Assembly: GCA_016869895.1 (NCBI GenBank)
Contig: VGDC01000092.1
Span: forward strand, 1-7,379
Direction of reading: 5' to 3'
DNA from: Alphaproteobacteria bacterium
Lineage (GTDB): Bacteria; Pseudomonadota; Alphaproteobacteria; Rickettsiales; VGDC01
Length of the DNA stretch: 7,379 nucleotides
Part shown: piece by piece, positions 1-5,627 of the stretch
Layout: the number at the start of each line of letters is the position of its first letter
Position numbering within the stretch: the stretch's first letter is position 1
Program-made: the position numbers and the translations under genes
The notes under the pieces: model-generated
The model's database searches: none
What the model was told of the DNA's origin: nothing
What the model saw: only the letters and a program-made list of their open reading frames with translations

Positions 1-534
1 GCCGGATTCATGAATGCGTTTTTCAAGGTATTCGAACACGGGGCGCAGGTGCGTCACGTCGGCCAGCGCGTATTCCAGCTGCTTCTTCGTGAGGGGGCGT
101 TGCTCCCAGTTGGTGAAGCGGGAGGTCTTGTCCAGCTGTTCGCGGGTGATTTCGCGCACCAGCCCGTCATAGCTGATGGATTCTCCGAAGCCGCAGACCA
201 TCGCCGCCACCTGTGTGTCATACATAGGGAAGGGGATGCTGCCGGACAGATAATAGAATATCTCCACATCCTGCCGTGCGGCGTGGAACACTTTCAGCAC
301 GTCTTTGTTCTGGAGCAGGTCGAAGAGCGGCGCGAGGTCGATGCCTTCGGCCAGCGGGTCGATGGTCGCCGCCTGTTTCTCGCAAGCGATCTGCACGAGG
401 CAGAGGATGGGGTAATAGGTCTTCTCGCGGATGAATTCCGTGTCGATGCTGATATAACGGCTTTTCGCGGCGATGTCGCAGAAGGCGGCGAGATCGGCGG
501 TGGTGGTGATGACGGTCACATTGGATTCGGACAT
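1..534 (-). CDS. rnd: Ribonuclease D, N-terminal exonuclease domain (3' end of gene lies outside the window)
   Basis: 3'-5' exoribonuclease of the DEDDy superfamily, known in the family for trimming tRNA 3' ends and other structured RNAs in the cytoplasm. 178 codons are visible with no stop, so the gene runs off the left edge. All three exonuclease motifs can be read: Exo I IDTEF with Asp31 and Glu33, Exo II HAARQD with Asp89, and Exo III YALAD with Tyr155 and Asp159. The stretch TYYPILCLVQ and the DTQVAA segment match the family. The C-terminal HRDC domain(s), about 200 further residues in E. coli RNase D, would lie beyond the window. The start chosen is the ATG ending at 534, which places the first catalytic Asp at a normal distance; its Shine-Dalgarno is weak (AGAG about 8 nt upstream) and lies in a predicted hairpin. 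Divergent from aspS. Family identity is certain from motifs; substrates here are inferred. Confidence 0.93.
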   Translation of the reverse strand, partial: MSESNVTVITTTADLAAFCDIAAKSRYISIDTEFIREKTYYPILCLVQIACEKQAATIDPLAEGIDLAPLFDLLQNKDVLKVFHAARQDVEIFYYLSGSIPFPMYDTQVAAMVCGFGESISYDGLVREITREQLDKTSRFTNWEQRPLTKKQLEYALADVTHLRPVFEYLEKRIHESG

Positions 535-542
535 GGAAGTAT

Positions 543-588
543 CTCTATAGGGTGACGGCGATGTGCCGTTTCGCCCACCCTAATAGAG
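543..588 (-). promoter_or_regulatory. Long hairpin in the rnd leader covering its Shine-Dalgarno
   Basis: Read on the minus strand, three arms pair in order: CTCTAT (588-583) with ATAGAG (548-543), AGGGTG (581-576) with CACCCT (554-549), and ACGGC (569-565) with GCCGT (559-555). This gives 17 base pairs with a 5-nt loop, one single-base bulge and one 6-nt bulge (GGCGAA) on the 5' arm. The 3' arm ends 8 nt before the rnd ATG and includes the only plausible Shine-Dalgarno, AGAG. If the transcript starts upstream of 588, the fold would limit ribosome access. It could instead be a DNA operator or a chance palindrome. Pairing is seen; regulation is inference. Confidence 0.45.
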
Positions 589-621
589 GAAGAAAGGATT
601 TTCCAGCTTTTTGCGAGGTAC

Positions 622-670
622 ATATAACGGTGATGGTCAGGCTTGAGTTTGCCCGGAGAGTTCGTTATAT
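622..670. repeat. 8-bp inverted repeat spanning the rnd/aspS divergent promoter region
   Basis: ATATAACG at 622-629 and its exact reverse complement CGTTATAT at 663-670 are separated by 33 bp. The right arm overlaps the -10 box of aspS. The left arm gives TTATAT on the minus strand, a possible -10 for rnd, although no convincing -35 accompanies it (AAACTC at 17 bp spacing). It may reflect paired divergent promoters or a regulator binding both halves. Confidence 0.4.
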
Positions 671-671
671 A
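643..671 (+). promoter_or_regulatory. Predicted sigma-70 type promoter of aspS
   Basis: TTGAGT at 643-648 and TATATA at 666-671 are separated by 17 bp, the optimal spacing for a housekeeping promoter. Transcription would begin near 678, giving a leader of about 25 nt. The leader carries TAAGG at 688-692 as a modest Shine-Dalgarno, 10 nt before the aspS ATG. No attenuator or T-box-like structure fits in so short a leader. Confidence 0.55.
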
Positions 672-702
672 GAGCAATCTTTTATCTTAAGGTCTTTATA
701 TC

Positions 703-2529
703 ATGGCTCATCAGTACCGCACCCATAAATGCAGCGAACTCAACAAGTCCCACGTCGGCCAGCAGGTGAAGCTCTCCGGCTGGGTGCACCGCAAGCGCGA
801 CCATGGTCAGCTGCTGTTCATCGATTTGCGCGACCATTATGGCGTGACGCAGATCACCACCTCCGACCCCAAACTGTTCGAGACGCTGGCCGATGTGCGC
901 TATGAAAGCGTCATCACCGTTTCCGGCAAGGTCGTGGCGCGTGACGAGGCGACCGTGAACAAAGACCTGCCCACCGGCGAAATCGAAGTGGTGGTCTCGG
1001 ACTTCATCGTCGAATCCGCTGCCGACACCCTGCCGTTGCAGGTGAATGCCGACCGCGAATTCCCTGAAGAGACGCGCCTGCGTTACCGCTTCTTGGATTT
1101 GCGCCGTGAACGTATCCATAACAACATCGTGCTGCGCAGCAACGTCATCGCGTCGCTCCGCCGCCGCATGATCGAGCAGGGGTTCATGGAGTTCCAGACC
1201 CCCATCCTCACCGCATCTTCCCCTGAAGGCGCGCGCGATTATCTGGTGCCGAGCCGTGTGCATCCGGGCAAGTTCTATGCACTGCCGCAAGCGCCTCAGC
1301 AGTTCAAACAGCTGCTCATGGTCTCCGGTTTTGACCGCTACTTCCAAATCGCGCCTTGCTTCCGCGATGAGGACGGCCGCGCAGACCGCAGCCCCGGTGA
1401 ATTCTATCAGCTCGATATGGAAATGAGCTTCGTGACGCAGGAAGATGTGTTCGGCACAATCGAGCCTGTGCTGCGCGACCTGTTCAAAGAATTCGCCAAC
1501 GGCAAGCGCGTGTCCGACGAAGCCTTCCCGCGCATCACCTATGCGGATTCCATGTTGAAGTACGGCGTGGACAAGCCAGACCTGCGCAACCCGCTCATCA
1601 TTGTCGATGCGGCGAAAGTCTGGGAAGGTTCCGGCTTCGGCATCTTCAACAGCGTCATCGCGGGTGGCGGCACGGTGCGTGCGATTCCAGCACCTGCGAC
1701 TGCTGGCAAGCCGCGCAGCTTCTTTGATAAAATGATCGCTTTTGCGCAAGAAAACGGCGCAAAAGGCCTCGCTTATATCGCTTTTGATGAATCCGGCGAA
1801 GCAAAAGGCCCCATCGCCAAGTTCCTCTCGCCAGAAAAACTCGAAGAGCTGAAACAGACCGCCAACATCAGCAACGGTGATTCGGTGTTCTTCTCCTCCG
1901 GTGATGAGTTGACCGCCGCGAAAATCGCGGGTCTGGTACGCATCCAGCTGGGTAACGAGCTGGAGCTTATCGATAAGAACGTGTTCAAATTCTGCTGGGT
2001 GGTGGATTTCCCCTATTTCGAGTGGAACGAAGACGAAGACCGCCTCGATTTCTCCCACAATCCGTTCTCCATGCCGCAGGGCGGTTTGGAAGTGCTGGAG
2101 AAAGCCGCTGGCAACAAAGCCGAGCTGCTCAAGATTCTCGCCTATCAGTATGACATCGTCTGCAACGGGATTGAACTTTCCTCCGGTGCAATCCGTAACC
2201 ATAAGCCGGAAATCATGTACAAGGCCTTCGGTCTGGTCGGGTATGACGAAGCGACCGTCGATGAGCGTTTCGGCGGTATGATCCGCGCCTTCAAGTTCGG
2301 TGCGCCCCCGCATGGCGGCTTGGCTCCCGGTGTTGACCGTATCGTGATGCTGTTGGCTGATGAGCCGAACATCCGCGAAGTCATCGCCTTCCCGATGAAC
2401 CAGCGCGCCGAGGACATCCTCATGGGTGCACCCGCGACCGCGACGGAGAAGCAGCTGCGTGAACTCAACATCCAGCTTTCGCCCAAAGCGCGTGAGGCTT
2501 TGGCCAAGGAAAAAGAAAACGCTGCTTGA
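703..2529 (+). CDS. aspS: Aspartyl-tRNA synthetase, bacterial type, probably non-discriminating
   Basis: Class II synthetase that charges tRNA-Asp with aspartate in the cytoplasm. At 608 residues it is close to the usual bacterial length of about 590-600. The N-terminal OB-fold anticodon domain covers roughly residues 15-105. The catalytic core follows, with GARDYLVPSRVHPGKFYALPQ at 176-196, motif 2 FRDEDGRADRSPGEF at 220-234 (Arg221) and motif 3 GGLAPGVDR at 538-546 (Arg546). The insertion (GAD) domain typical of bacterial AspRS lies between motifs 2 and 3. Position 34 is His in RDHG, where E. coli has Leu30, and position 83 is Ala where E. coli has Lys81. From work on other bacteria, His at the first site and a small residue at the second go with relaxed specificity, so the enzyme may also charge tRNA-Asn for amidation by GatCAB; this is inference. 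The ATG at 703 follows a modest SD. Single gene ended by the terminator at 2638-2692. Confidence 0.98.
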   Translation: MAHQYRTHKCSELNKSHVGQQVKLSGWVHRKRDHGQLLFIDLRDHYGVTQITTSDPKLFETLADVRYESVITVSGKVVARDEATVNKDLPTGEIEVVVSDFIVESAADTLPLQVNADREFPEETRLRYRFLDLRRERIHNNIVLRSNVIASLRRRMIEQGFMEFQTPILTASSPEGARDYLVPSRVHPGKFYALPQAPQQFKQLLMVSGFDRYFQIAPCFRDEDGRADRSPGEFYQLDMEMSFVTQEDVFGTIEPVLRDLFKEFANGKRVSDEAFPRITYADSMLKYGVDKPDLRNPLIIVDAAKVWEGSGFGIFNSVIAGGGTVRAIPAPATAGKPRSFFDKMIAFAQENGAKGLAYIAFDESGEAKGPIAKFLSPEKLEELKQTANISNGDSVFFSSGDELTAAKIAGLVRIQLGNELELIDKNVFKFCWVVDFPYFEWNEDEDRLDFSHNPFSMPQGGLEVLEKAAGNKAELLKILAYQYDIVCNGIELSSGAIRNHKPEIMYKAFGLVGYDEATVDERFGGMIRAFKFGAPPHGGLAPGVDRIVMLLADEPNIREVIAFPMNQRAEDILMGAPATATEKQLRELNIQLSPKAREALAKEKENAA

Positions 2530-2538
2530 TTAAAGGGT

Positions 2539-2558
2539 GTGCGGCCAGCAGGCCGCAC
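2539..2558. repeat. Perfect GC-rich hairpin after aspS
   Basis: An 8-bp perfect stem, GTGCGGCC with GGCCGCAC, closes an AGCA loop and begins 9 nt after the aspS stop. No T-run follows, so it is not an intrinsic terminator by itself. It may protect the 3' end of aspS mRNA, or be one unit of a dispersed palindromic repeat together with the structure at 2581-2619. A short third stem, CAGC-GGA-GCTG at 2570-2580, lies between them. Confidence 0.6.
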
Positions 2559-2580
2559 CAGCCCTGAGCCAGCGGAGCTG

Positions 2581-2619
2581 TGCGCCATGTGAGGAACAGC
2601 ATGTTCCGCAGCGGGCGCA
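2581..2619. repeat. Nested two-tier palindrome in the aspS 3' intergenic region
   Basis: The outer stem is TGCGCC (2581-2586) with GGCGCA (2614-2619). The inner stem is GGAACA (2593-2598) with TGTTCC (2602-2607) around a GCA loop, and it extends by TG/CA across one A-G mismatch. A run of A residues follows on the plus strand, so it is not a plus-strand terminator. Its compact, multi-stem form is like bacterial intergenic palindromic repeats, but copy number cannot be judged from one window. Confidence 0.5.
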
Positions 2620-2637
2620 AAAAATGCTTAAAACACG

Positions 2638-2692
2638 AAACCCCCGCCCGATAGTGCCCAAAAGGCATTATCATATGGACGGGGGTTTCTTG
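2638..2692. terminator. Bidirectional intrinsic terminator between convergent genes
   Basis: AAACCCCCG at 2638-2646 pairs perfectly with CGGGGGTTT at 2680-2688. Inside, ATAGTGCC (2651-2658) pairs with GGCATTAT (2664-2671) with one G-T wobble. On the plus strand the stem is followed by a T-rich tail (TTTCTTGTT), ending aspS. On the minus strand it is followed by TTTCGTGTTTTAAG and then a T6 run, ending the membrane-protein gene whose stop is at 2697. Confidence 0.85.
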
Positions 2693-2696
2693 TTGG

Positions 2697-3167
2697 TCAG
2701 CTGAAGTAGCGGTTGTAGCGGACGATGAGCGCGACGATCCAGCCGATGATGAGAGGCCAGAGGACACCGTGCAGCACGCCCGCGAGGAAGCCCGTGGCGA
2801 CGAGGATGGCGAATCCGCCTCCGAGCGAGAAGATGAAGCCGGAGAAGAACAGCGCGAACTCGTAGCCGTTGACGTAGCGGTCGTTCCCGAAGGCCTGCTT
2901 GCTGCCGATGATCGCGAACACGGAGAAGACCGCGGTGGCGAGCAGGACGACGAACAGGCCGGAGATGTTGAGCGTGATGGGGATGGCCGCTCCGATGATG
3001 GAGAAGATCAGCCCCGCGACGACGCCGAGAAGACCGACACGGCTGAAGACCTTGACGACGTACGGCTCCTTCTTCTGCCACTTGTTGATGAGCAGGAAGG
3101 TGCCGGCGAAGAGCGAGGTACCCAGCAGGCCGATGACCAGGTTGAACAGACCGAGGGTCATGTTCAT
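2697..3167 (-). CDS. Unrecognised membrane protein with about five transmembrane segments
   Basis: 156 residues with no family I recognise. Hydrophobic segments lie at approximately residues 3-26, 43-66, 67-90, 103-127 and 128-149. A basic loop WQKKEPYVVKVFSR follows the first segment, and the tail is VRYNRYFS. There are no cysteines or obvious catalytic motifs, and Gly, Phe and Ile are abundant. I chose ATG at 3167; a GTG at 3170 sits only 1 nt from the SD AAAGGA (3177-3172) and is less likely, while ATG at 3161 (10 nt from the SD) is a real alternative. The codon use is odd: every Lys is AAG, every Tyr TAC, every Glu GAG, and Phe and Ile end only in C, unlike the mixed codons of all neighbours. 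This suggests either strong translational selection or transfer from a GC-rich source. The gene stands alone between a terminator and its own upstream region. Confidence 0.8.
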   Translation of the reverse strand: MNMTLGLFNLVIGLLGTSLFAGTFLLINKWQKKEPYVVKVFSRVGLLGVVAGLIFSIIGAAIPITLNISGLFVVLLATAVFSVFAIIGSKQAFGNDRYVNGYEFALFFSGFIFSLGGGFAILVATGFLAGVLHGVLWPLIIGWIVALIVRYNRYFS

Positions 3168-3171
3168 CACA

Positions 3172-3177
3172 TCCTTT
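3172..3177 (-). promoter_or_regulatory. Ribosome binding site of the 5-TM membrane protein
   Basis: AAAGGA on the minus strand lies 4 nt before ATG 3167 and 10 nt before ATG 3161, so it does not settle between them but argues against GTG 3170. It is partly in the loop of a small hairpin (ACATC pairing with GATGT, 3184-3169). Confidence 0.55.
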
Positions 3178-3285
3178 CAGATGTTCAACCGATGGGGAAT
3201 TTCCACATGCGGTAGCTGTTTCCGGTCGGGACGATGATGGCAAAGCCACGACACGTAATTCTAGGAAGAATAAGGAAACAGGGGG

Positions 3286-3314
3286 ATTATAACGCGGGTT
3301 CGTGACAATTTCAT
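3286..3314 (-). promoter_or_regulatory. Predicted promoter of the 5-TM membrane protein gene
   Basis: On the minus strand a perfect TATAAT lies at 3291-3286. At 17 bp upstream only a poor -35 is found (ATGAAA, 3314-3309). Transcription would start near 3279 and give a leader of about 110 nt. The good -10 with a weak -35 and a palindrome just upstream suggests a promoter that depends on an activator; this is inference. Confidence 0.4.
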
Positions 3315-3328
3315 GACGCGATGCGTCA
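3314..3328. promoter_or_regulatory. Perfect palindrome, candidate regulator site
   Basis: TGACGC, a 3-bp gap (GAT), then GCGTCA form a perfect inverted repeat. Its centre at 3321 is about 42 bp upstream of the start point predicted from the TATAAT box, the usual place for a class II activator. The site also lies between two divergent genes, so it could control either. I do not recognise the regulator. Confidence 0.35.
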
Positions 3329-3340
3329 CAAACTTTCCAT

Positions 3341-3358
3341 CGGTTTTTCATAAAACCG
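3341..3358. repeat. AT-rich inverted repeat upstream of the hydrolase gene
   Basis: CGGTTTT (3341-3347) and AAAACCG (3352-3358) are exact reverse complements around a TCAT loop. No T-run follows in a terminator-like way. It lies just upstream of AT-rich, -10-like boxes (TATTAA 3362-3367, TATAAA 3373-3378) that could serve the plus-strand hydrolase gene, although no good -35 is found for either. The role is unknown; an operator is possible. Confidence 0.35.
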
Positions 3359-3402
3359 TCATATTAATGGGATATAAATGCTTAACCGCCGATAAGTGCG
3401 GA

Positions 3403-3409
3403 AAGGGAG
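3403..3409 (+). promoter_or_regulatory. Strong Shine-Dalgarno that supports a TTG start
   Basis: AAGGGAG ends 6 nt before TTG 3416, the ideal spacing. No ATG or GTG lies in frame nearby at a suitable distance, so this site decides the hydrolase start. Confidence 0.7.
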
Positions 3410-3415
3410 CGTTTT

Positions 3416-4402
3416 TTGTCGGATTTGCGTGAGAAACTGTCGGATTTCGTGGTGCGCCGTGTCGTGGACGTGGCGGGCGAAGCGAATCTCGTCTTCTCCA
3501 CGCGCAAGAAGCAAGCCCCCATAAAAGAACCCGCCGAATACGGGCTTGAAGGCTTCGAGACGAAATACGTCACCAGCCGCGACGGCGCAAAAATCGGCAT
3601 CTGGCACAAACCGCCTTCCGACCCGACCCAGCCGATCTATGTGGCCTTCCACGGACGCAAGGGGAACTGGGGTTTCGCCAGTTCCTATCCTGCTCCCAAA
3701 AGCCACACGGCGGATTACAAGGATCAGGGCTATCGCCATCAATGGCTGAAAGCCATGGCCGATTCCGGCGCAGGGGTCATCGCGGTGCATACCCGCGGTT
3801 TCGGGGCGAGTAATTTTCCTGAGACGAAGAAACACACCATCCGCAACATGGCGGAGGATATGGAAGCGGTGGATGATTTCATGCGTCACAAGAATATCGA
3901 TACGCGGCGCGTGATCGTCACCGGAGAGTCCATGGGCGGTGCGCTTGCGGCACTCATGACCGAAATCATGCATGAACGCGGCCATCCGCCGAAGATGTTG
4001 GGTCTGGTCAATACCTTCTCCGATATGTCCCGCGCGCTGCACGAGCAAGTCATCCGCGTGCGCTTCGGCAAATGCCAGCCGCTGAAAGCCGCGTCTTATG
4101 AGAACTTCCGGGAGCGTTTCGCCAATCCGCTGGATACGGTGAAGACCGTCGCCAACCTGTCCAACGACACGAAGCTTTACGTCGCCCACACCCCCAAAGA
4201 TGAGCTGATGGGGCTGGAGCATACCCAGCGCGTGCTGAAGGCAGGGCAAGATCACGGCATGGATAACACTTTCCGCGTGCTGGTGGGCCCGTTCCTGCGC
4301 CCGCTCTCCCGCCAGCACACGGCGTGGGACCCGAAAGTGCTCGTCGAGGATATGGATAACGCTTTCCATGGCCGCGACCAAGCCATCACCCGCGGGAAGT
4401 AG
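3416..4402 (+). CDS. Alpha/beta hydrolase, BEM46 / serine aminopeptidase S33-like
   Basis: 328 residues. The fold is shown by the strand and oxyanion motif IYVAFHGRKGN (74-84), the segment VIAVHTRGFGAS (121-132), the nucleophile elbow GESMGG (170-175, Ser172), a probable acid Asp262 in HTPKDELM, and a probable catalytic His301 in RQHTAWDP. The order and spacing fit a complete Ser-Asp-His triad, so the enzyme is likely active as an esterase, lipase or peptidase; the substrate is unknown. There is no signal peptide or membrane segment, so it should be cytoplasmic. Start is TTG at 3416, chosen for its excellent SD. The stop codon TAG overlaps by one base a GTG of the next gene, pointing to joint translation with the helical protein downstream. 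The superfamily is secure, the named subfamily less so. Confidence 0.88.
   Translation: MSDLREKLSDFVVRRVVDVAGEANLVFSTRKKQAPIKEPAEYGLEGFETKYVTSRDGAKIGIWHKPPSDPTQPIYVAFHGRKGNWGFASSYPAPKSHTADYKDQGYRHQWLKAMADSGAGVIAVHTRGFGASNFPETKKHTIRNMAEDMEAVDDFMRHKNIDTRRVIVTGESMGGALAALMTEIMHERGHPPKMLGLVNTFSDMSRALHEQVIRVRFGKCQPLKAASYENFRERFANPLDTVKTVANLSNDTKLYVAHTPKDELMGLEHTQRVLKAGQDHGMDNTFRVLVGPFLRPLSRQHTAWDPKVLVEDMDNAFHGRDQAITRGK
4394..4399 (+). promoter_or_regulatory. Ribosome binding site within the hydrolase 3' end
   Basis: GGGAAG lies inside the last codons of the hydrolase, 8 nt before ATG 4408 but only 2 nt before GTG 4402. It favours the ATG as the start of the downstream gene. Confidence 0.6.
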
Positions 4403-4407
4403 TGAAT

Positions 4408-5292
4408 ATGGACGAAAAGCTCGATGCTATTCTCGAAAAAGGCCTGAAAGGCAACCGCCGCTATCAGGCCTTCGTCGAGCCAGGAAGCTGGATCTATCCC
4501 GCCGAGGATTTCGAGAAAGAGACGGGGCTTAAAGGCATTTCCCGCCAATATACCATCCCCGATGGTCGCACCTCCGAAGAAGCGCATTTCCACCTCATTA
4601 CCAAGGAAATCAAGGCGGATATGGCAGCATCCCTGCTGGATGATGTGCGCAAGCTGGGTGCGCCCGTCAGCGCAGAGCGCGCGAAAGACTTCAACGCCGC
4701 CGCGAAGGACGAACTTTCCGGCCTGAAGAACCACCTGAAGGAATTGCAGGCGAGTGGCGCGGATTATATGGATGTGGAATCCATCGCCGTGGATGTGTAC
4801 CGCGCGCAGAGCAAGGTCTCCTATTCCAAGACGCTGGTGAAGCTGGTGGAGCATTTCGGCGATGGCTTGGAAAGCAAGCTGGAGGATGCGGCGGTTTCGC
4901 TGCGCAAGGATTATGAGCGCGAGATGGTCGGGTTCTATGACAAGCTGGAAAGGCTGAATCCAGAGTTGAAAACCATCCCCGCCGATCGCGGCAATATCCG
5001 CCAGCTGCGCGATGTGGTGGATGGCGCGTTGTCGCACTTCAACCCCGATGACATCAAGGCGTTCAGCATCGACCGCTTTACCGGCATTGAGGCACGCAAA
5101 GACGCGGAATGGGTGAAGAACAACGATGCCATCGAGACAGGCACTGGCACGGCGATGTATTGGATAGCCTCCAAACCCACGCAGGAAAAGACCCTTGCGC
5201 TGCTGGAGGAAAAGGCGAAGTCCTCCCCCACGGGTCATGCCGCCCGCGAAGAACAGCGGCGTTCACACGGGAAGACGATGATTTCCCGCTGA
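4408..5292 (+). CDS. Unrecognised soluble, charged, mostly helical protein coupled to the hydrolase
   Basis: 294 residues, rich in Lys, Glu, Asp and Ala, with no membrane segment, signal peptide or motif I recognise. The N-terminal 70 residues look mixed (WIYPAEDFEKETG, then RQYTIPDGRTSEEAHFHLITKEI). Residues 70-190 are amphipathic helix with coiled-coil character, clearest at 142-186. The C-terminal part includes a Gly/Thr patch, IETGTGTAMYWIASKP (242-257), and a basic, probably disordered tail. The start is ATG 4408, supported by its SD; GTG 4402, sharing one base with the hydrolase stop, is the alternative and adds two residues. Four nt or less separate it from the hydrolase, so the two are very likely one operon and may act together. 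It ends directly against the stop codon of the opposite-strand gene. Real gene: moderate-high confidence; function unknown. Confidence 0.8.
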   Translation: MDEKLDAILEKGLKGNRRYQAFVEPGSWIYPAEDFEKETGLKGISRQYTIPDGRTSEEAHFHLITKEIKADMAASLLDDVRKLGAPVSAERAKDFNAAAKDELSGLKNHLKELQASGADYMDVESIAVDVYRAQSKVSYSKTLVKLVEHFGDGLESKLEDAAVSLRKDYEREMVGFYDKLERLNPELKTIPADRGNIRQLRDVVDGALSHFNPDDIKAFSIDRFTGIEARKDAEWVKNNDAIETGTGTAMYWIASKPTQEKTLALLEEKAKSSPTGHAAREEQRRSHGKTMISR

Positions 5293-5616
5293 TTACTTAT
5301 CGATATAGAGCATGTAGAAAATCGGCGACATCAGCACCGCCGCCAGCCACACCACGCCCAGAAAGCGCAGTAATTTAGCCATTTCTTCCTGAAAGGTGCT
5401 GGTGGTGTTGCTCCAGCAGCGGTTCATGCAGAAGATGCAGAGTAGCAGCCAGCTGAATATCACTCCGAAAGCGATGCCGATGCCGATATACGGCGCGAGG
5501 ACGTAGCGGGTCAGCAGGATGACGGCGATGGTTCCGGGGAGGACGCCTTGCCAGAAGACGACCTTGAGTTCCTCTTCCCCTTTGAAAGCGCGGCTGATGC
5601 GCTTCCCTATGGCCAT
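5293..5616 (-). CDS. Small three-segment membrane protein downstream of secA
   Basis: 107 residues. A basic N-terminal stretch (MAIGKRISRAFKGEEELKVV) is followed by hydrophobic segments at about 21-41, 43-66 and 82-104, the last two linked by a polar loop NRCWSNTTSTFQEEMAK. By the positive-inside rule the N-terminus should be cytoplasmic. The opening pattern (R/K)AFKGEEEL..VFWQGVL recalls small inner-membrane proteins of unknown function in other proteobacteria, from memory only. The ATG at 5616 has an excellent SD, AAGGGAG (5629-5623), 6 nt upstream, which overlaps the secA stop. The 11-nt gap from secA indicates a shared transcript and possible translational coupling. A role in export is suggested only by position. 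No terminator is visible after it. Confidence 0.85.
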   Translation of the reverse strand: MAIGKRISRAFKGEEELKVVFWQGVLPGTIAVILLTRYVLAPYIGIGIAFGVIFSWLLLCIFCMNRCWSNTTSTFQEEMAKLLRFLGVVWLAAVLMSPIFYMLYIDK

Positions 5617-5627
5617 CGCACTCTCCC

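Noticed and set aside
10..555. 181-codon plus-strand frame at the left edge
   Set aside because: The minus strand encodes RNase D with all catalytic motifs; the plus frame is its shadow.
682..2313. Long minus-strand open frame (543 codons) opposite aspS
   Set aside because: It is the antisense of a certain aspS gene; the composition is a shadow type rich in His, Arg and Gln with no domain, and openness follows from codon bias in the GC-rich real gene.
2614..2624. Nested palindrome plus A-run as a terminator of aspS
   Set aside because: A plus-strand terminator needs T after the stem; here it is A. The real terminator follows at 2638-2692.
2671..3351. 226-codon minus frame and plus frames at 2769-3215 and 2899-3237
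   Set aside because: They overlap the 5-TM gene, which has a coherent hydrophobic pattern, a good SD and a terminator; these frames are low-complexity Arg/His or Glu/Asp shadows.
3362..3378. TATTAA or TATAAA as a firm promoter for the hydrolase gene
   Set aside because: No acceptable -35 at 16-18 bp for either; noted only as AT-rich candidates.
3364..3385. Two TTAA half-sites as a CtrA binding site
   Set aside because: The gap is 14 bp rather than the 7 bp of the CtrA consensus.
3359..4381. 340-codon minus-strand frame opposite the hydrolase
   Set aside because: The plus strand has the GESMGG elbow, the triad and a strong SD; the antisense frame has no motif and overlaps it fully.
4252..5238. 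328-codon minus-strand frame opposite the helical protein
   Set aside because: It is rich in His, Gln and Leu, typical of shadow frames, and overlaps two coupled plus-strand genes with proper signals.
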